In this document: positions 20,862 to 30,917 of the stretch, piece by piece
Layout: each line of letters begins with the position of its first letter
How positions within the stretch are numbered: the first letter of the stretch is position 1
Source: Gammaproteobacteria bacterium
GTDB lineage: Bacteria; Pseudomonadota; Gammaproteobacteria; Eutrophobiales; Eutrophobiaceae
Direction: 5' to 3'
Assembly (NCBI GenBank): GCA_947480335.1
Contig: CANKCB010000002.1
Coordinates: forward strand, 205,861 to 269,860
Length of the DNA stretch: 64,000 nt
Program-made: the position numbers and the translations under genes
The notes under the pieces: generated by a model
Told to the model about the DNA's origin: nothing
Database searches by the model: none
The model's input: the letters and a program-made list of their open reading frames with translations, nothing else

Positions 20862-21955
20862 AGTGGTCAAACGCTGATCACCGGTATATGGCGCAGGCAG
20901 TCCAGCTGGCCAGACACGGAATTTACTCCACCAGTCCCAATCCACGGGTTGGCTGTGTCATAGTTAATGGCAGTGAGGTTGTTGGCACAGGCTTTCACAT
21001 GAAGGCGGGTAATGACCATGCTGAAATCATAGCCTTGCAACAGGCCGGGATAAAGGCGCAAGGCAGTACCTGTTATGTAACACTGGAACCTTGTATACAT
21101 ACTGGTAAGACACCTCCATGCACACCCGCCTTGATAAGCTCGGGTGTGGTCAGGGTAGTTGCGGCCATGATTGATCCGAACCCACGCGTGAACGGCAAGG
21201 GACTTGAACAACTCAATCATATCGGTATCAAGGCAGAATCCGGATTGCTACAAAAGGAATCTGTTGATTTAAATGCAGGATTTATCAAACGCATGACCAG
21301 GGGTATGCCACATGTCAGATGCAAACTTGCATCGAGTATCGATGGCAAGATTGCATTGGCAAATGGTAACAGCAAGTGGATAAGCAGTGAGCAATCCAGA
21401 CTGGATGTGCAACGACTGCGTGCTGAAAGCTGTGCAATTATGACAGGTATAGGCACGGTATTGGCCGATGATCCTCTGCTGACAGTTCGTGATTTCAACA
21501 CACTGGGCAGGCAACCGCTAAGAGTAATCATGGACAGGCAGCTGCGGATGCCTGTTACAGTCAGGCTGCTGGGCCAACCTGGCCCAGTGGTGGTATTTAC
21601 TCAAAGTACTGATGTTGCCAGACAGGAGGTACTGTCTGCCAAAGGTGTAAAAGTCGTGACAATACAAACCGGAAGCTTTTTAAAACAGAGTCTGGGATAT
21701 CTGGCAGAAAAATACGAGATCAATGAGGTGCTGGTAGAAGCAGGGCCAGAATTGTCCGGCGCACTGATCGATGCTGGATTGGTCGATGAACTGATCGTAT
21801 ATCAGGCACCTGTTTTGCTGGGTAATAAGTCGCGGTCCATGCTGGCATTGCCTGAGTATACTCAACTGGCAGAGAGTATCAGTATGACACTGAGCGAGTG
21901 CAGACAGATCGGTGGCGATTTGCGTATCCATTACAGATTGAATCAGATCGGATAA
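20858..21955 (+). CDS. ribD: Bifunctional riboflavin deaminase / reductase RibD
   Basis: Deaminates and then reduces the pyrimidine intermediate of riboflavin synthesis. The N-terminal deaminase has [11 protein letters not shown], the zinc ligands in DHAEI and [12 protein letters not shown], and the C-terminal reductase starts near [14 protein letters not shown]. The 365 residues are full length. The start is TTG at 20858, overlapping the nrdR stop. The next ATG (in HRYMAQAV) would cut the conserved N-terminal helix short, so the TTG is favoured. Confidence 0.94.
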   Translation: MKWSNADHRYMAQAVQLARHGIYSTSPNPRVGCVIVNGSEVVGTGFHMKAGNDHAEIIALQQAGIKAQGSTCYVTLEPCIHTGKTPPCTPALISSGVVRVVAAMIDPNPRVNGKGLEQLNHIGIKAESGLLQKESVDLNAGFIKRMTRGMPHVRCKLASSIDGKIALANGNSKWISSEQSRLDVQRLRAESCAIMTGIGTVLADDPLLTVRDFNTLGRQPLRVIMDRQLRMPVTVRLLGQPGPVVVFTQSTDVARQEVLSAKGVKVVTIQTGSFLKQSLGYLAEKYEINEVLVEAGPELSGALIDAGLVDELIVYQAPVLLGNKSRSMLALPEYTQLAESISMTLSECRQIGGDLRIHYRLNQIG

Positions 21956-21960
21956 TAGAT

Positions 21961-22557
21961 ATGTTCAGTGGAATCATTACAGGGATAGGCAAAGTAGTCA
22001 GTGCAGAGGTTACCACCGGTGATATGTGCGCTATCATTGATGCCGGGAGTTTAACCATGGATGATGTAAAAATTGGTGACAGTATTTGTGTAAACGGTGT
22101 GTGTTTGACAGTAACCGGATTATCAGGCACCTGTTTTACCACGGATATTTCAGCAGAAACGCTTTCCTGTACTACGTTTGCAGAATTGCTGGATGGAATG
22201 CCAGTTAATCTGGAAAAGGCGTTGCGTGTTACGGATCGTCTGCATGGACACATCGTGACCGGACATGTGGATGGCACAGGTAGTATTGTCTCAATGATTG
22301 CGGATGCCAGATCAGTGCGCTACGAGATTGCCATTCCTGCGAATCTGCAACGTTATGTCTGCAAAAAGGGTTCTATCTGTATCGATGGTGTCAGTTTGAC
22401 CGTGAATGAAATTACGGTAGCAGGTGTAAGTGTTAATATCATCCCGCATACGCTGACACAGACTCGTTTTGCCACTTATCACCCGGGAACCCGCGTGAAT
22501 CTTGAAGTAGACATAATCGCACGCTATCTGGAAAGACTCGAACCCGGTCAGCAATAG
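21961..22557 (+). CDS. ribE: Riboflavin synthase alpha subunit
   Basis: Dismutates two 6,7-dimethyl-8-ribityllumazine molecules to riboflavin. It starts with MFSGIITGIGKV, and the two homologous barrel domains carry VNGVCLTV and IDGVSLTV near residues 42 and 140. The 198-residue product starts at the ATG at 21961; the open frame extends further upstream, but the MFxGI start is diagnostic. It lies five bases after ribD. The same gene is called ribC in some species. Confidence 0.95.
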   Translation: MFSGIITGIGKVVSAEVTTGDMCAIIDAGSLTMDDVKIGDSICVNGVCLTVTGLSGTCFTTDISAETLSCTTFAELLDGMPVNLEKALRVTDRLHGHIVTGHVDGTGSIVSMIADARSVRYEIAIPANLQRYVCKKGSICIDGVSLTVNEITVAGVSVNIIPHTLTQTRFATYHPGTRVNLEVDIIARYLERLEPGQQ

Positions 22558-22620
22558 ATACAAAGTGTCCGGTTCTGGATATACTTGCCTAAATAGAAAA
22601 ATAGCAGTCTGGAATAATAC

Positions 22621-23724
22621 ATGTCGCTTGATAACACAGAAGAATTAATTGCCGAAATTCGCGCAGGCAGAATGGTCATACTCATGGATGACGAAGATCG
22701 TGAAAATGAAGGTGATTTTGTGCTGGCCGCTGAGTGCGTACGGGCTGAAGATATTAACTTTATGGCCAAATATGGCCGTGGTTTGATCTGCTTGCCATTA
22801 AGCAAGGAACATTGTCATCGTCTGAATCTACCGCTGATGTCCAGAAACAATTATTCTGACACCAGTACCAACTTTACAGTATCGATTGAGGCTGCAGAGG
22901 GGGTTACAACCGGTATTTCCGCTGCTGATCGTGCTGTGACCATACGTACAGCCGTTGCCGCGAATGCCAAGCCCTCTGATTTGGTACAACCAGGACATAT
23001 CTTTCCCCTGATGTCACATCCCGGCGGTGTGTTGTCCCGTGCAGGCCATACTGAAGCCGGATGTGATCTGGCCAGATTGGCTGGTTTCAGTTCTGCCGCA
23101 GTCATCGTCGAAATACTGAATGAAGACGGTACAATGGCCAGAAGACCGGATCTGGAAAAACTGGCTGTAAAGTTCGGATTGAAAATAGGCACGATTGCCG
23201 ACCTGATTCGTTACCGTATTGAAAATGAGAAAACAATAGAACGCATGACCGAATCGGCATTCGCTACAGAGTTCGGTCAGTTCAGGCTTTTTACCTACAA
23301 GGACAGTCTGAAAAACAACCTGCATTTTGCCCTGGTTAGGGGTCTTATTGATCCGGATAAGCCAATCCCTGTCAGGGTACATATAGAGAATCCGATTTTT
23401 GATTTAACCGGTGGCACGTTGCAAAGTAGTTGGCCTGTTCGGGATGTACTGGCAAGACTGTCGCGAGAAGAGAATGGAGTTTTGGTCGTATTATGCAACC
23501 AGATTGAGTTGGACTCAGTCATTTCCCAGATACGTAATCTTGGTAATACCCAGGTTGAGCTGAGTGAAAATAAACAAAGCAGTCGTGATTTTCGAACTAT
23601 CGGTCTTGGCTCACAGATTTTATCTGATCTGGGAGTAAAAAAGATGCGGGTAATGAGTTCACGTAAACGTTACCATGCCATTTCAGGCTTTGGTCTGGAA
23701 ATTGTGGATTACATCAATAATTAG
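22621..23724 (+). CDS. ribB: 3,4-dihydroxy-2-butanone-4-phosphate synthase with degenerate GTP cyclohydrolase II-like domain
   Basis: The N-terminal half (about residues 1-205) is a full RibB domain with [32 protein letters not shown] and the expected acidic residues. It converts ribulose-5-phosphate to the four-carbon riboflavin precursor. The C-terminal half (about 215-367) aligns in position with RibA, but I cannot find the zinc-cysteine motif of GTP cyclohydrolase II. It is therefore probably catalytically dead, as in the RibBX type of other gammaproteobacteria. True GTP cyclohydrolase II must then be encoded elsewhere. Only 63 bases precede it, too few for an FMN riboswitch. Confidence 0.93.
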   Translation: MSLDNTEELIAEIRAGRMVILMDDEDRENEGDFVLAAECVRAEDINFMAKYGRGLICLPLSKEHCHRLNLPLMSRNNYSDTSTNFTVSIEAAEGVTTGISAADRAVTIRTAVAANAKPSDLVQPGHIFPLMSHPGGVLSRAGHTEAGCDLARLAGFSSAAVIVEILNEDGTMARRPDLEKLAVKFGLKIGTIADLIRYRIENEKTIERMTESAFATEFGQFRLFTYKDSLKNNLHFALVRGLIDPDKPIPVRVHIENPIFDLTGGTLQSSWPVRDVLARLSREENGVLVVLCNQIELDSVISQIRNLGNTQVELSENKQSSRDFRTIGLGSQILSDLGVKKMRVMSSRKRYHAISGFGLEIVDYINN

Positions 23725-23732
23725 TTGACTCT

Positions 23733-24221
23733 ATGCTGACAGGAATCACACACATTGAAGCTGACAAGAAACTTGCAGATTGCAGAATTGCGATTGTTTG
23801 CAGCAAATACAACAGCCATGTCGTCGACAGATTACTACAGGGTTGTCTGACTGCACTTGCACAAGCTGGTGTCGATGGCAAGTCTGTCACCCTGGTAAAA
23901 GTACCGGGAGCATACGAAATATCGATCATCGTCAAGCAGCTGGCAGAGCAGGGCAGCTATACAGCTATCATTACACTGGGTGCAATTATCAGGGGAGAAA
24001 CCCCCCATTTTGAATTTATTTCACAGGCTTGTGCTGATGGTATAGCCAGAGTGTCACTCGATAGCGGTATTCCGGTTATTTTCGGGGTATTGACAGTAGA
24101 TAACATGCAGCAGGCACTGGACAGATCGGGGGATGAAGAAAGCAACAAGGGGTCTGAGTCTGCATTGGCTGCATTGGAAATGATTAGTGTGACAAGAAAA
24201 ATCAGAGGTTTGTTCACGTGA
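23733..24221 (+). CDS. ribH: 6,7-dimethyl-8-ribityllumazine synthase
   Basis: Condenses the RibB and RibD products to lumazine and forms an oligomeric shell. The 162-residue product has RIAIVCSKYNSHVVDRLL near residue 19, VPGAYEIS, and GAIIRGETPHFEF with the conserved histidine. It lies 8 bases after ribB, and its stop overlaps the nusB GTG start, so ribH and nusB are probably coupled. Confidence 0.97.
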   Translation: MLTGITHIEADKKLADCRIAIVCSKYNSHVVDRLLQGCLTALAQAGVDGKSVTLVKVPGAYEISIIVKQLAEQGSYTAIITLGAIIRGETPHFEFISQACADGIARVSLDSGIPVIFGVLTVDNMQQALDRSGDEESNKGSESALAALEMISVTRKIRGLFT

Positions 24222-24661
24222 AAGCGGATTATTCCAAACAGGCACGTATTCGCTCCAGAAGATCCGTCGTACAGGCCTATTACCAATGGTTGATGACGAG
24301 AAGACCGGTAGGTGAAATTATCACCGAATTCAAGATCGATAGAACAGAATTAAAAAAAGCCGACATTGAATATTTTGATAATGCCATGCATGGCATGCTC
24401 GAACACCGGACGGACATCGATGAGGCACTGAAACCTCTACTGGATCGCCCTTGTGATGAACTGGACCCGGTTGAAAACGCTGTTTTACATCTGGGTGCCT
24501 ATGAGCTGATGTATTTGCAGGAAATACCGTGTCGGGTTGTACTGAATGAAGCTATCGATCTGGCAAAAATGTTCGGTGCAGATCAGTCATATAAATATAT
24601 CAACAGTGTTCTCGACAAAATTGCACACACCTACCGTCGTACCGAGCTTACCGGCCACTGA
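24218..24661 (+). CDS. nusB: Transcription antitermination factor NusB
   Basis: Helical protein that binds boxA with NusE/S10 and supports rRNA antitermination. The N-terminal arginine-rich stretch RIRSRRSVVQAYYQW and the later LDRPCDELDPVENAVL and VVLNEAIDLAKMFG are typical. At 147 residues it has the normal length. The start is GTG overlapping the ribH stop by 4 bases. The ribH-nusB-thiL order is common in gammaproteobacteria. Confidence 0.96.
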   Translation: MKADYSKQARIRSRRSVVQAYYQWLMTRRPVGEIITEFKIDRTELKKADIEYFDNAMHGMLEHRTDIDEALKPLLDRPCDELDPVENAVLHLGAYELMYLQEIPCRVVLNEAIDLAKMFGADQSYKYINSVLDKIAHTYRRTELTGH

Positions 24662-24675
24662 GTTGTTTCAACAAT

Positions 24676-25638
24676 ATGCCTGTATCAGAATTTGATATTA
24701 TCCAGCAGGTATTCAAAAGCAGGGCACAATCTGACAATCAGGTGATCTGTGGCATTGGCGATGATGCTGCCGTGATTGAGGTGCCTACCGGACAGCAGTT
24801 GCTGGTTTCTACTGATACGCTCGTTAGTGGTGTGCATTATTTTCCGGATGCAAATGCGTTTGATGTTGGCTTCAAGTCATTGGCAGTAAATTTGAGCGAT
24901 ATGGCGGCCATGGCAGCCAAGCCCTGCTGGATGACCCTCGCACTGACCTTGCCGGAGGCAAACCAGAACTGGTTAAATTCATTCGCAGACGGATTGTTTA
25001 CACTTGCCAGAAAATATCAGGTTGCGCTGGTTGGAGGCAATCTCGCACAAGGTCCACTTTCCATCACCATTACGATAATGGGCACTGTGCCAGCAGGTAC
25101 AGCCCTGTTACGCTCGGGTGGGTGTGTCGGCGACGATATCTATGTGACCGGTGAACTGGGTATGGCATCGCTGGCGCTGGCATCATTAAAAGGAGAATGT
25201 CGTATTTCATCCAACATGCAGCAGAGCTTACTCGAGCGTTTATACAGGCCGCAGCCTCGAGTTGAAACTGGTATGCAGATACGTAATCTGGCCAGTGCTT
25301 GTATTGATCTCTCGGATGGACTGGCGTCGGATTTATTACATATTTTACAGGCCAGTAGTGCAGGTGCCGAAGTTAATTTACCAACTATTCCCATAACCGC
25401 ATCATTGAAAGCCTTGAACGAACAACACCGCTGGAGTCTTGCGCTTTGTGGTGGTGATGATTATGAGTTGTGTTTTACCGCTCCGGTTGCAAATCGTACT
25501 GTGCTGGAACGAATGTCTGGGCAATTTGGTTGCAACATTACTCGCATTGGCAAGGTCACAACTGGAGCAGGTATACGCTGGTTAGATGAAAATGGTCTTG
25601 TAAAACCAGTGCCTGATAGTGGTTATAGGCATTTCTGA
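24676..25638 (+). CDS. thiL: Thiamine-monophosphate kinase
   Basis: Phosphorylates thiamine monophosphate to thiamine pyrophosphate. The 320-residue product has the metal-binding GIGDDAAV near residue 26, VSTDTLVSGVHY, NLSDMAAMAAKP and the C-terminal CGGDDYELCF, all typical of the ThiL/PurM-fold family. It lies 14 bases after nusB. The next gene is fumC rather than the often-seen pgpA. Confidence 0.96.
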   Translation: MPVSEFDIIQQVFKSRAQSDNQVICGIGDDAAVIEVPTGQQLLVSTDTLVSGVHYFPDANAFDVGFKSLAVNLSDMAAMAAKPCWMTLALTLPEANQNWLNSFADGLFTLARKYQVALVGGNLAQGPLSITITIMGTVPAGTALLRSGGCVGDDIYVTGELGMASLALASLKGECRISSNMQQSLLERLYRPQPRVETGMQIRNLASACIDLSDGLASDLLHILQASSAGAEVNLPTIPITASLKALNEQHRWSLALCGGDDYELCFTAPVANRTVLERMSGQFGCNITRIGKVTTGAGIRWLDENGLVKPVPDSGYRHF

Positions 25639-25686
25639 AACGGTTTTACCGCTATAAATAACCGGAAATCTGCATTTTTGTCAGTT

Positions 25687-27114
25687 ATGATGGATCCAAC
25701 TGGTATACGGACACAAGGTGATTGGACTGTGAACACCAGATACAGGATTGAAACAGACAGTATGGGCGAAGTCAGGGTACCGCTAGAGGCGCTCTATTCG
25801 GCCCAGACCCAGCGTGCGGTAGACAACTTTCCTGTAAGTGGATTGACCATGCCACGCAGTGTCATAAGAGCGTTGGGCTATATCAAGGCCGCCCTGGCTA
25901 CAAGCAATGCAGAATTGGGCTTGCTGGACAAGGACATGTCAGCTGCCATAGTCAATGCGTCAATGGCCATCGCTGAAGGTAAATATGATGATCAATTCCC
26001 CGTAGATATTTTTCAAACCGGATCCGGTACCAGCACCAATATGAATTGCAATGAAGTCATTGCAAACCTCGCCTCAAAACAGTTGGGTAAGATGGTACAT
26101 CAAAATGATGATGTCAACCTCGGACAAAGCAGTAATGACGTAATACCCACTACCATACACGTGAGTGCGGCGTTACTGTTGCATCAGCAACTGTTGCCAG
26201 CTCTGAAACATCTGGCTGTAACCATTTCTATTAAATCTGAAACACTAAAAGACGTGGTGAAAACCGGGCGTACACATCTGATGGATGCGATGCCATTGAC
26301 ACTGGGACAGGAATTAAGCGGATGGGAAAGCCAGATCCGTCATGGTATGGAGAGATTGCAAGATACGAGTACAAGACTGTTGCTGTTGCCACAAGGTGGT
26401 ACAGCTGTAGGAACCGGTATTAATGCACATCCGCAATTGGCAGCTATGTTCTGCGCAAAACTGGCACAGATCACAGCGCTTGATTTTTCTTCACAGAACA
26501 ATTTCTTTGAAGGATTAAGCACGCAGGATGTGGCTGTCGAATTGAGTGGTCAATTGAAGACACTCAGTGTCAGTCTGATAAAAATCTGCAATGACTTGCG
26601 CTGGATGAATAGCGGACCGTTGGCAGGACTCGGTGAGATTTCCCTGCCTGCACTACAACCGGGTAGCAGTATTATGCCAGGCAAGGTAAATCCGGTGATT
26701 CCCGAAGCAGTCTGTATGGTCTGTGCCCAAGTGATAGGAAATGACACCACGATCACTCTTGCCGGCCAGTCCGGTAACTTCCAGTTAAATGTCATGTTGC
26801 CGGTAATTGCCTATAATCTGACCCAGAGCATGGAAATTCTGGCCAATTCCTGCAGAATTCTGGCTGACAAAGCGATTCGAGACTTTACGGTTAACCTTGA
26901 CCAGATTAATCTGGTACTGGATAAAAACCCGATTCTGGTTACTGCATTGAATTCTGTAGTTGGTTATGAACAGGGATCCAGAATTGCCAAGGCAGCGTAT
27001 GCCAGAAGGGTACCGATAAGGGTTGTAGCTAAAGAGATGACCGGGTTGTCCGATAAAGATCTGGACAGGTTGCTGGATCCGGCCATATTGGCGAAAGGTG
27101 GTTTGGTAAAATAA
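25687..27114 (+). CDS. fumC: Class II fumarate hydratase
   Basis: Oxygen-stable fumarase interconverting fumarate and malate; also related to aspartase, but the motif context favours FumC. Markers are RIETDSMGEVRVP at the start, QTGSGTSTNMNCNEVIA, and the superfamily signature GSSIMPGKVNPV. The start is unresolved. A TTG at 25678 and ATGs at 25687 and 25690 have no clear ribosome-binding site, whereas a GTG at 25729, preceded by AAGG, would give 461 residues and a family-typical N-terminus. Confidence 0.93.
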   Translation: MMDPTGIRTQGDWTVNTRYRIETDSMGEVRVPLEALYSAQTQRAVDNFPVSGLTMPRSVIRALGYIKAALATSNAELGLLDKDMSAAIVNASMAIAEGKYDDQFPVDIFQTGSGTSTNMNCNEVIANLASKQLGKMVHQNDDVNLGQSSNDVIPTTIHVSAALLLHQQLLPALKHLAVTISIKSETLKDVVKTGRTHLMDAMPLTLGQELSGWESQIRHGMERLQDTSTRLLLLPQGGTAVGTGINAHPQLAAMFCAKLAQITALDFSSQNNFFEGLSTQDVAVELSGQLKTLSVSLIKICNDLRWMNSGPLAGLGEISLPALQPGSSIMPGKVNPVIPEAVCMVCAQVIGNDTTITLAGQSGNFQLNVMLPVIAYNLTQSMEILANSCRILADKAIRDFTVNLDQINLVLDKNPILVTALNSVVGYEQGSRIAKAAYARRVPIRVVAKEMTGLSDKDLDRLLDPAILAKGGLVK

Positions 27115-27147
27115 TTCCAGTTACTAAAAAAATGGGAGGAGACTTGA

Positions 27148-27522
27148 ATGCAGACTGTATTGCTGACAGATGACAATGAGGACATCATCGAACTGGTGCA
27201 GCTCATATTGTCCAAGTCAGGTTATAAGCTGGTGGTTGCCCACGGCGGCAAGGAAGCACTGAGGATCTGCAAGGAAACACCACCTGATTTGATCTTGATG
27301 GATTTGAATATGCCGGACATCACCGGTTTCGCTGTGACCAAGGCCTTGCGTTCAACCGGGTTTAAACAACCGATTATCATACTGACAGCTTCAGAGTCAG
27401 AAGGTGATCGTAAAAGGGCATTTGAGATGGGTTGTAACGCCTACATACTCAAAACCATGGAGATGGCCGATCTGGAAGTTTCAATCGACCGATTTCTGCA
27501 AAAAGAAGGCGGTCTGGATTAA
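27148..27522 (+). CDS. Stand-alone response-regulator receiver protein
   Basis: A CheY-like 124-residue receiver with no output domain. Acidic pair D8-D9 (LLTDDNED), phosphoacceptor D52 (LILMDLNMP), T80 (IILTASE) and K102 (YILKTM) are all present, so phosphorylation should work. A strong GGGAGGAG ribosome-binding site precedes the ATG. No histidine kinase is nearby, so its partner is unknown. The next gene encodes a conserved protein of unknown function that might be an output partner; this is only proximity. Confidence 0.9.
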   Translation: MQTVLLTDDNEDIIELVQLILSKSGYKLVVAHGGKEALRICKETPPDLILMDLNMPDITGFAVTKALRSTGFKQPIIILTASESEGDRKRAFEMGCNAYILKTMEMADLEVSIDRFLQKEGGLD

Positions 27523-27619
27523 CCTGACCAGTACGCGGTATTTTTACAGCATTCTCTGTTTGCTGGTATCATTACAGAATGATACTTACCAGCCTGTTTG
27601 ACCTGCGCATAACTCTAAT

Positions 27620-28096
27620 ATGACTGATCAGTTGCATCAGATTAATGTTACCTACGTCCCTATCGAGGACAGATTGATGATGCGTCTGAACACGAAACAG
27701 GGCATTGAATTTCGAGTTTGGCTGACCAGACGGTTTACTGGAATATTGCTTGGTTTGTTAACAACAGAAATCGATAAACATGGAGGTGTGCCCGCACTGG
27801 CCTCCACCAATGAAACCGTAGCGATGTTCAAACAGGGCGCAATGGAAAAGCCCTACGAAGCAGAAAAAACAGTTGAATATCCACTCGGATCCTCAGGCAT
27901 ACTCGCCTACAAAATCAACTACAAAAATACGACAGAAGGTGTCATCACCCTGGAAATCCTGCCGGAAAAAGGCAAAGGGGTCAATCTGAACCTGAACAAA
28001 TCCATGTTATTCATGTTCTATAATCTGCTGACACAGGCTTGCTCACAGTCTGAATGGCGATTGATGGAACGCGGTGTGTCAGCAACTAAACACTAG
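27620..28096 (+). CDS. Conserved protein of unknown function
   Basis: The 158-residue soluble protein has no signal peptide or membrane segment. The N-terminus INVTYVPIEDRLMMRLNT followed by FRVWLTRRFTGILLGLL looks like a conserved family that I recognise only as hypothetical. It has no Walker, zinc or catalytic motif. It lies 97 bases after the lone receiver gene and is convergent with acnA across a 28-base palindrome. Function unknown. Confidence 0.75.
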   Translation: MTDQLHQINVTYVPIEDRLMMRLNTKQGIEFRVWLTRRFTGILLGLLTTEIDKHGGVPALASTNETVAMFKQGAMEKPYEAEKTVEYPLGSSGILAYKINYKNTTEGVITLEILPEKGKGVNLNLNKSMLFMFYNLLTQACSQSEWRLMERGVSATKH

Positions 28097-28114
28097 AAAG
28101 TGTAAGGAAATGAA

Positions 28115-28142
28115 CCGGGGACAGGTTTAAACCTGTCCCCGG
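28115..28142. repeat. 28-base perfect palindrome between convergent genes
   Basis: Bases 28115-28128 are the exact reverse complement of 28129-28142; the half-site is CCGGGGACAGGTTT. It lies 18 bases after one gene and 8 bases before the end of acnA. It could act as a bidirectional terminator, although there is no T-run, or be a REP-like repetitive element. The submotif GGGGACAGGT recurs at 57665-57674. Confidence 0.65.
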
Positions 28143-28150
28143 CACATTAA

Positions 28151-30811
28151 TCACGCGGCCAATTGCCTCAATACATACTGCAGTATTCCGCCGTTATTGT
28201 AGTACTCCCATTCCTTCGGTGTATCCACGCGTACGGTCAGTTTGAACGTGATGGCGGCACCGGATTCCGGTGTAGTCACGACAGTTACTTCCTTTACACC
28301 TGTCTTGAAGCCTTCGATCGAGTAGCTTTCCTTACCCGTCAAACCAAGTGATTTGGCATTTTGCCCGGACTGGAATGTCAGCGGTAATACTCCCATACCG
28401 ACGAGGTTAGACCGGTGGATGCGTTCAAAACTTTCGGCAATCACGGCACGCACACCGAGCAGTGTGGTTCCCTTGGCGGCCCAGTCTCGGGATGAACCCG
28501 TGCCATATTCCTTGCCGGCAATAATAATCAGCGGTGTGCCTGAGGCCTGATATTGCATGGAGGCATCATAAATTGACATGGTTTCACCAGTGGGCAAGTA
28601 GTTGGTTACGCCACCTTCTGTACCGGGAGCCAGTTGATTACGAATACGAATATTCGCAAATGTGCCACGCATCATGACTTCATGATTGCCACGACGTGAA
28701 CCATAGGAATTGAAATCAGAGGGATCGACGCCATTTTCAATCAGGTATTTACCCGCTGGACTATCTTTTTTAATATTGCCGGCCGGTGAAATATGGTCTG
28801 TGGTAATACTGTCCCCGAGTAATGCCAGGATGCGGGCATGCTTGATTGGTTCCACAGGTTTGGCTACGCGCTGCATATTGGTGAAGTAGGGTGGATTCTG
28901 GATATAGGTGGATTTATTGTTCCAGACATAGCGGTTCGATTCGGGCACTTTCAGACCTGCCCAGCGCTTGTCACCGGCAAACACATTCTTGTAGCTACCC
29001 TGAAACATCTTCGAGTCTATTGATGCTGCAATCGTATCCGCAATTTCTTTCTGGCTGGGCCAGATGTCTTTCATATAGACATCCTTACCATTAGAATCCT
29101 TGCCGAGTGGATCCCGGGTCAGATCAATTTTCATTGTGCCGGCAAGCGCATAGGCAACGACCAGTGGTGGTGATGCCAGGAAATTCATTTTTACTTCAGC
29201 ATGGACACGACCTTCGAAATTGCGATTGCCCGACAATACCGAGCTGACGATCAAGTCAGATTTCTTGATGGCATTACTGACCGGTTCCAGCAGGGGGCCG
29301 GAGTTACCGATGCAGGTTGTGCAACCATAACCAACAATATTGAAACCGAGCTGATTCATATAGGGTGTGAGCCCGGCCTTGTCCATATAATCACGTACAA
29401 CCAGTGATCCGGGAGCCAGACTGGTTTTAACCCAGGGCTTGACCTTCAGGCCTTTTTCACAGGCTTTTTTGGCCAGAATTGCCGCACCGATCATCACATT
29501 TGGATTCGAGGTATTGGTGCACGAGGTAATCGCCGCAATCACGATATCGCCATCACGCAAGTCAAACTTTGTTCCATTATCCAGCACCACCGGGGCGGTC
29601 GCTTCATTACCGGCGCGCGTATCCTGCAGGTATTTGGCGATTGCCTGTTTCGCGTTCGCCAGGACAATACGATCCTGTGGACGCTTTGGACCAGCAATAC
29701 TAGGCACAACAGTCGCCATATCCAGTTCAAGTACGTCGGTATAGCGTGCTACCGGGCTATTGGCATCTCGCCACATTCCCTGGGCTTTGGCATAGGCCTC
29801 AACCAGTGCCAGCTGATCCGCCGGGCGACCAGACAACTTCAGATAATTAATGGTTTCGTTATCAATCGGGAAGATACCGCAAGTTGCACCGTATTCAGGT
29901 GCCATATTCGCGATTGTGGCGCGATCAGCCAGAGGCAGGTTATCAAGGCCCGGGCCAAAAAATTCCACAAATTTTTCGACTACACCTTTTTTCCTCAAAA
30001 TTTCGACCACGGTCAATACCAGATCGGTTGCAGTTGCGCCTTCAACCAGTTTACCGCTCAGTTTGAAACCGATAACTTGCGGTATCAGCATGGTAATCGG
30101 TTGGCCAAGCATGGCTGCTTCCGCTTCAATACCGCCGACACCCCAACCCAGCACACCGAGACCGTTGATCATGGTCGTATGCGAATCGGTACCTACCAGT
30201 GTGTCAGGATAGGCAAATGTCTCGCCGTCCTTTTCCATTGAAAAAATGGTACGGGCAAGGTATTCCAGGTTAACCTGATGCACAATACCGGTATCCGGCG
30301 GAACAACCTGAAAATTGGAAAATGCTTTCTGACCCCAGCGTAGGAACTGGTAACGTTCCTCATTGCGATCAAATTCAATAGAGGCATTTTTTTCCATTGA
30401 GTCAGCTGTGCCGTAATGATCAACCTGAACAGAATGATCAATGACCAGTTCGGCCGGTGACAATGGATTAATCTTGTCTGGATTGCCGCCAAGCTGACTC
30501 ATGGCATCACGCATGGCCGCCAAATCTACAACCGCTGGTACACCCGTAAAATCCTGCATCAACACGCGGGCAGGGGTAAAGGCAATCTCGGTATCCGGTA
30601 CACTGACGGGATTCCAGTTGACCAGTGACTTGATATTTTCCGGAGTAATATTCAGACCATCCTCATGCCTCAACAGGTTCTCCAGCAGGATTTTCAGGGA
30701 AAATGGCAGGGTTGCCACATCACCCTGATTATTGATGGATGGCAGTGAGAAATAGGTGTAATTTTTGCCATTGACATTCAGGGTAGACTTGGCCTTAAAG
30801 CTGTTTTTCAT
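28151..30811 (-). CDS. acnA: Aconitate hydratase A
   Basis: 4Fe-4S enzyme of the TCA cycle converting citrate to isocitrate. The 886 residues match the AcnA/IRP branch. Cluster cysteines are in TSCTNTSNP and [13 protein letters not shown]; the C-terminal swivel domain carries the [12 protein letters not shown] substrate loop. Upstream, GGAG sits 9 bases before the ATG. The 106-base gap to mnmA probably holds its promoter. Confidence 0.97.
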   Translation of the reverse strand: MKNSFKAKSTLNVNGKNYTYFSLPSINNQGDVATLPFSLKILLENLLRHEDGLNITPENIKSLVNWNPVSVPDTEIAFTPARVLMQDFTGVPAVVDLAAMRDAMSQLGGNPDKINPLSPAELVIDHSVQVDHYGTADSMEKNASIEFDRNEERYQFLRWGQKAFSNFQVVPPDTGIVHQVNLEYLARTIFSMEKDGETFAYPDTLVGTDSHTTMINGLGVLGWGVGGIEAEAAMLGQPITMLIPQVIGFKLSGKLVEGATATDLVLTVVEILRKKGVVEKFVEFFGPGLDNLPLADRATIANMAPEYGATCGIFPIDNETINYLKLSGRPADQLALVEAYAKAQGMWRDANSPVARYTDVLELDMATVVPSIAGPKRPQDRIVLANAKQAIAKYLQDTRAGNEATAPVVLDNGTKFDLRDGDIVIAAITSCTNTSNPNVMIGAAILAKKACEKGLKVKPWVKTSLAPGSLVVRDYMDKAGLTPYMNQLGFNIVGYGCTTCIGNSGPLLEPVSNAIKKSDLIVSSVLSGNRNFEGRVHAEVKMNFLASPPLVVAYALAGTMKIDLTRDPLGKDSNGKDVYMKDIWPSQKEIADTIAASIDSKMFQGSYKNVFAGDKRWAGLKVPESNRYVWNNKSTYIQNPPYFTNMQRVAKPVEPIKHARILALLGDSITTDHISPAGNIKKDSPAGKYLIENGVDPSDFNSYGSRRGNHEVMMRGTFANIRIRNQLAPGTEGGVTNYLPTGETMSIYDASMQYQASGTPLIIIAGKEYGTGSSRDWAAKGTTLLGVRAVIAESFERIHRSNLVGMGVLPLTFQSGQNAKSLGLTGKESYSIEGFKTGVKEVTVVTTPESGAAITFKLTVRVDTPKEWEYYNNGGILQYVLRQLAA

Positions 30812-30917
30812 TGATGACTCCAGTAATCAATTGGATGGTTCGTAAGGGTGTCTATTATGCGATATTTAAACAGGCGACAACAGGGGAAATATGCCAGGAG
30901 GTATGCGCCCGTCTGAC

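Noticed and set aside
22558..22620. FMN riboswitch upstream of ribB
   Set aside because: Only 63 bases separate ribE and ribB and none of the conserved RFN segments is visible.
28097..28150. Classical bidirectional intrinsic terminator at the palindrome
   Set aside because: The hairpin is strong but no T-run follows on either strand, so only a palindrome is reported.
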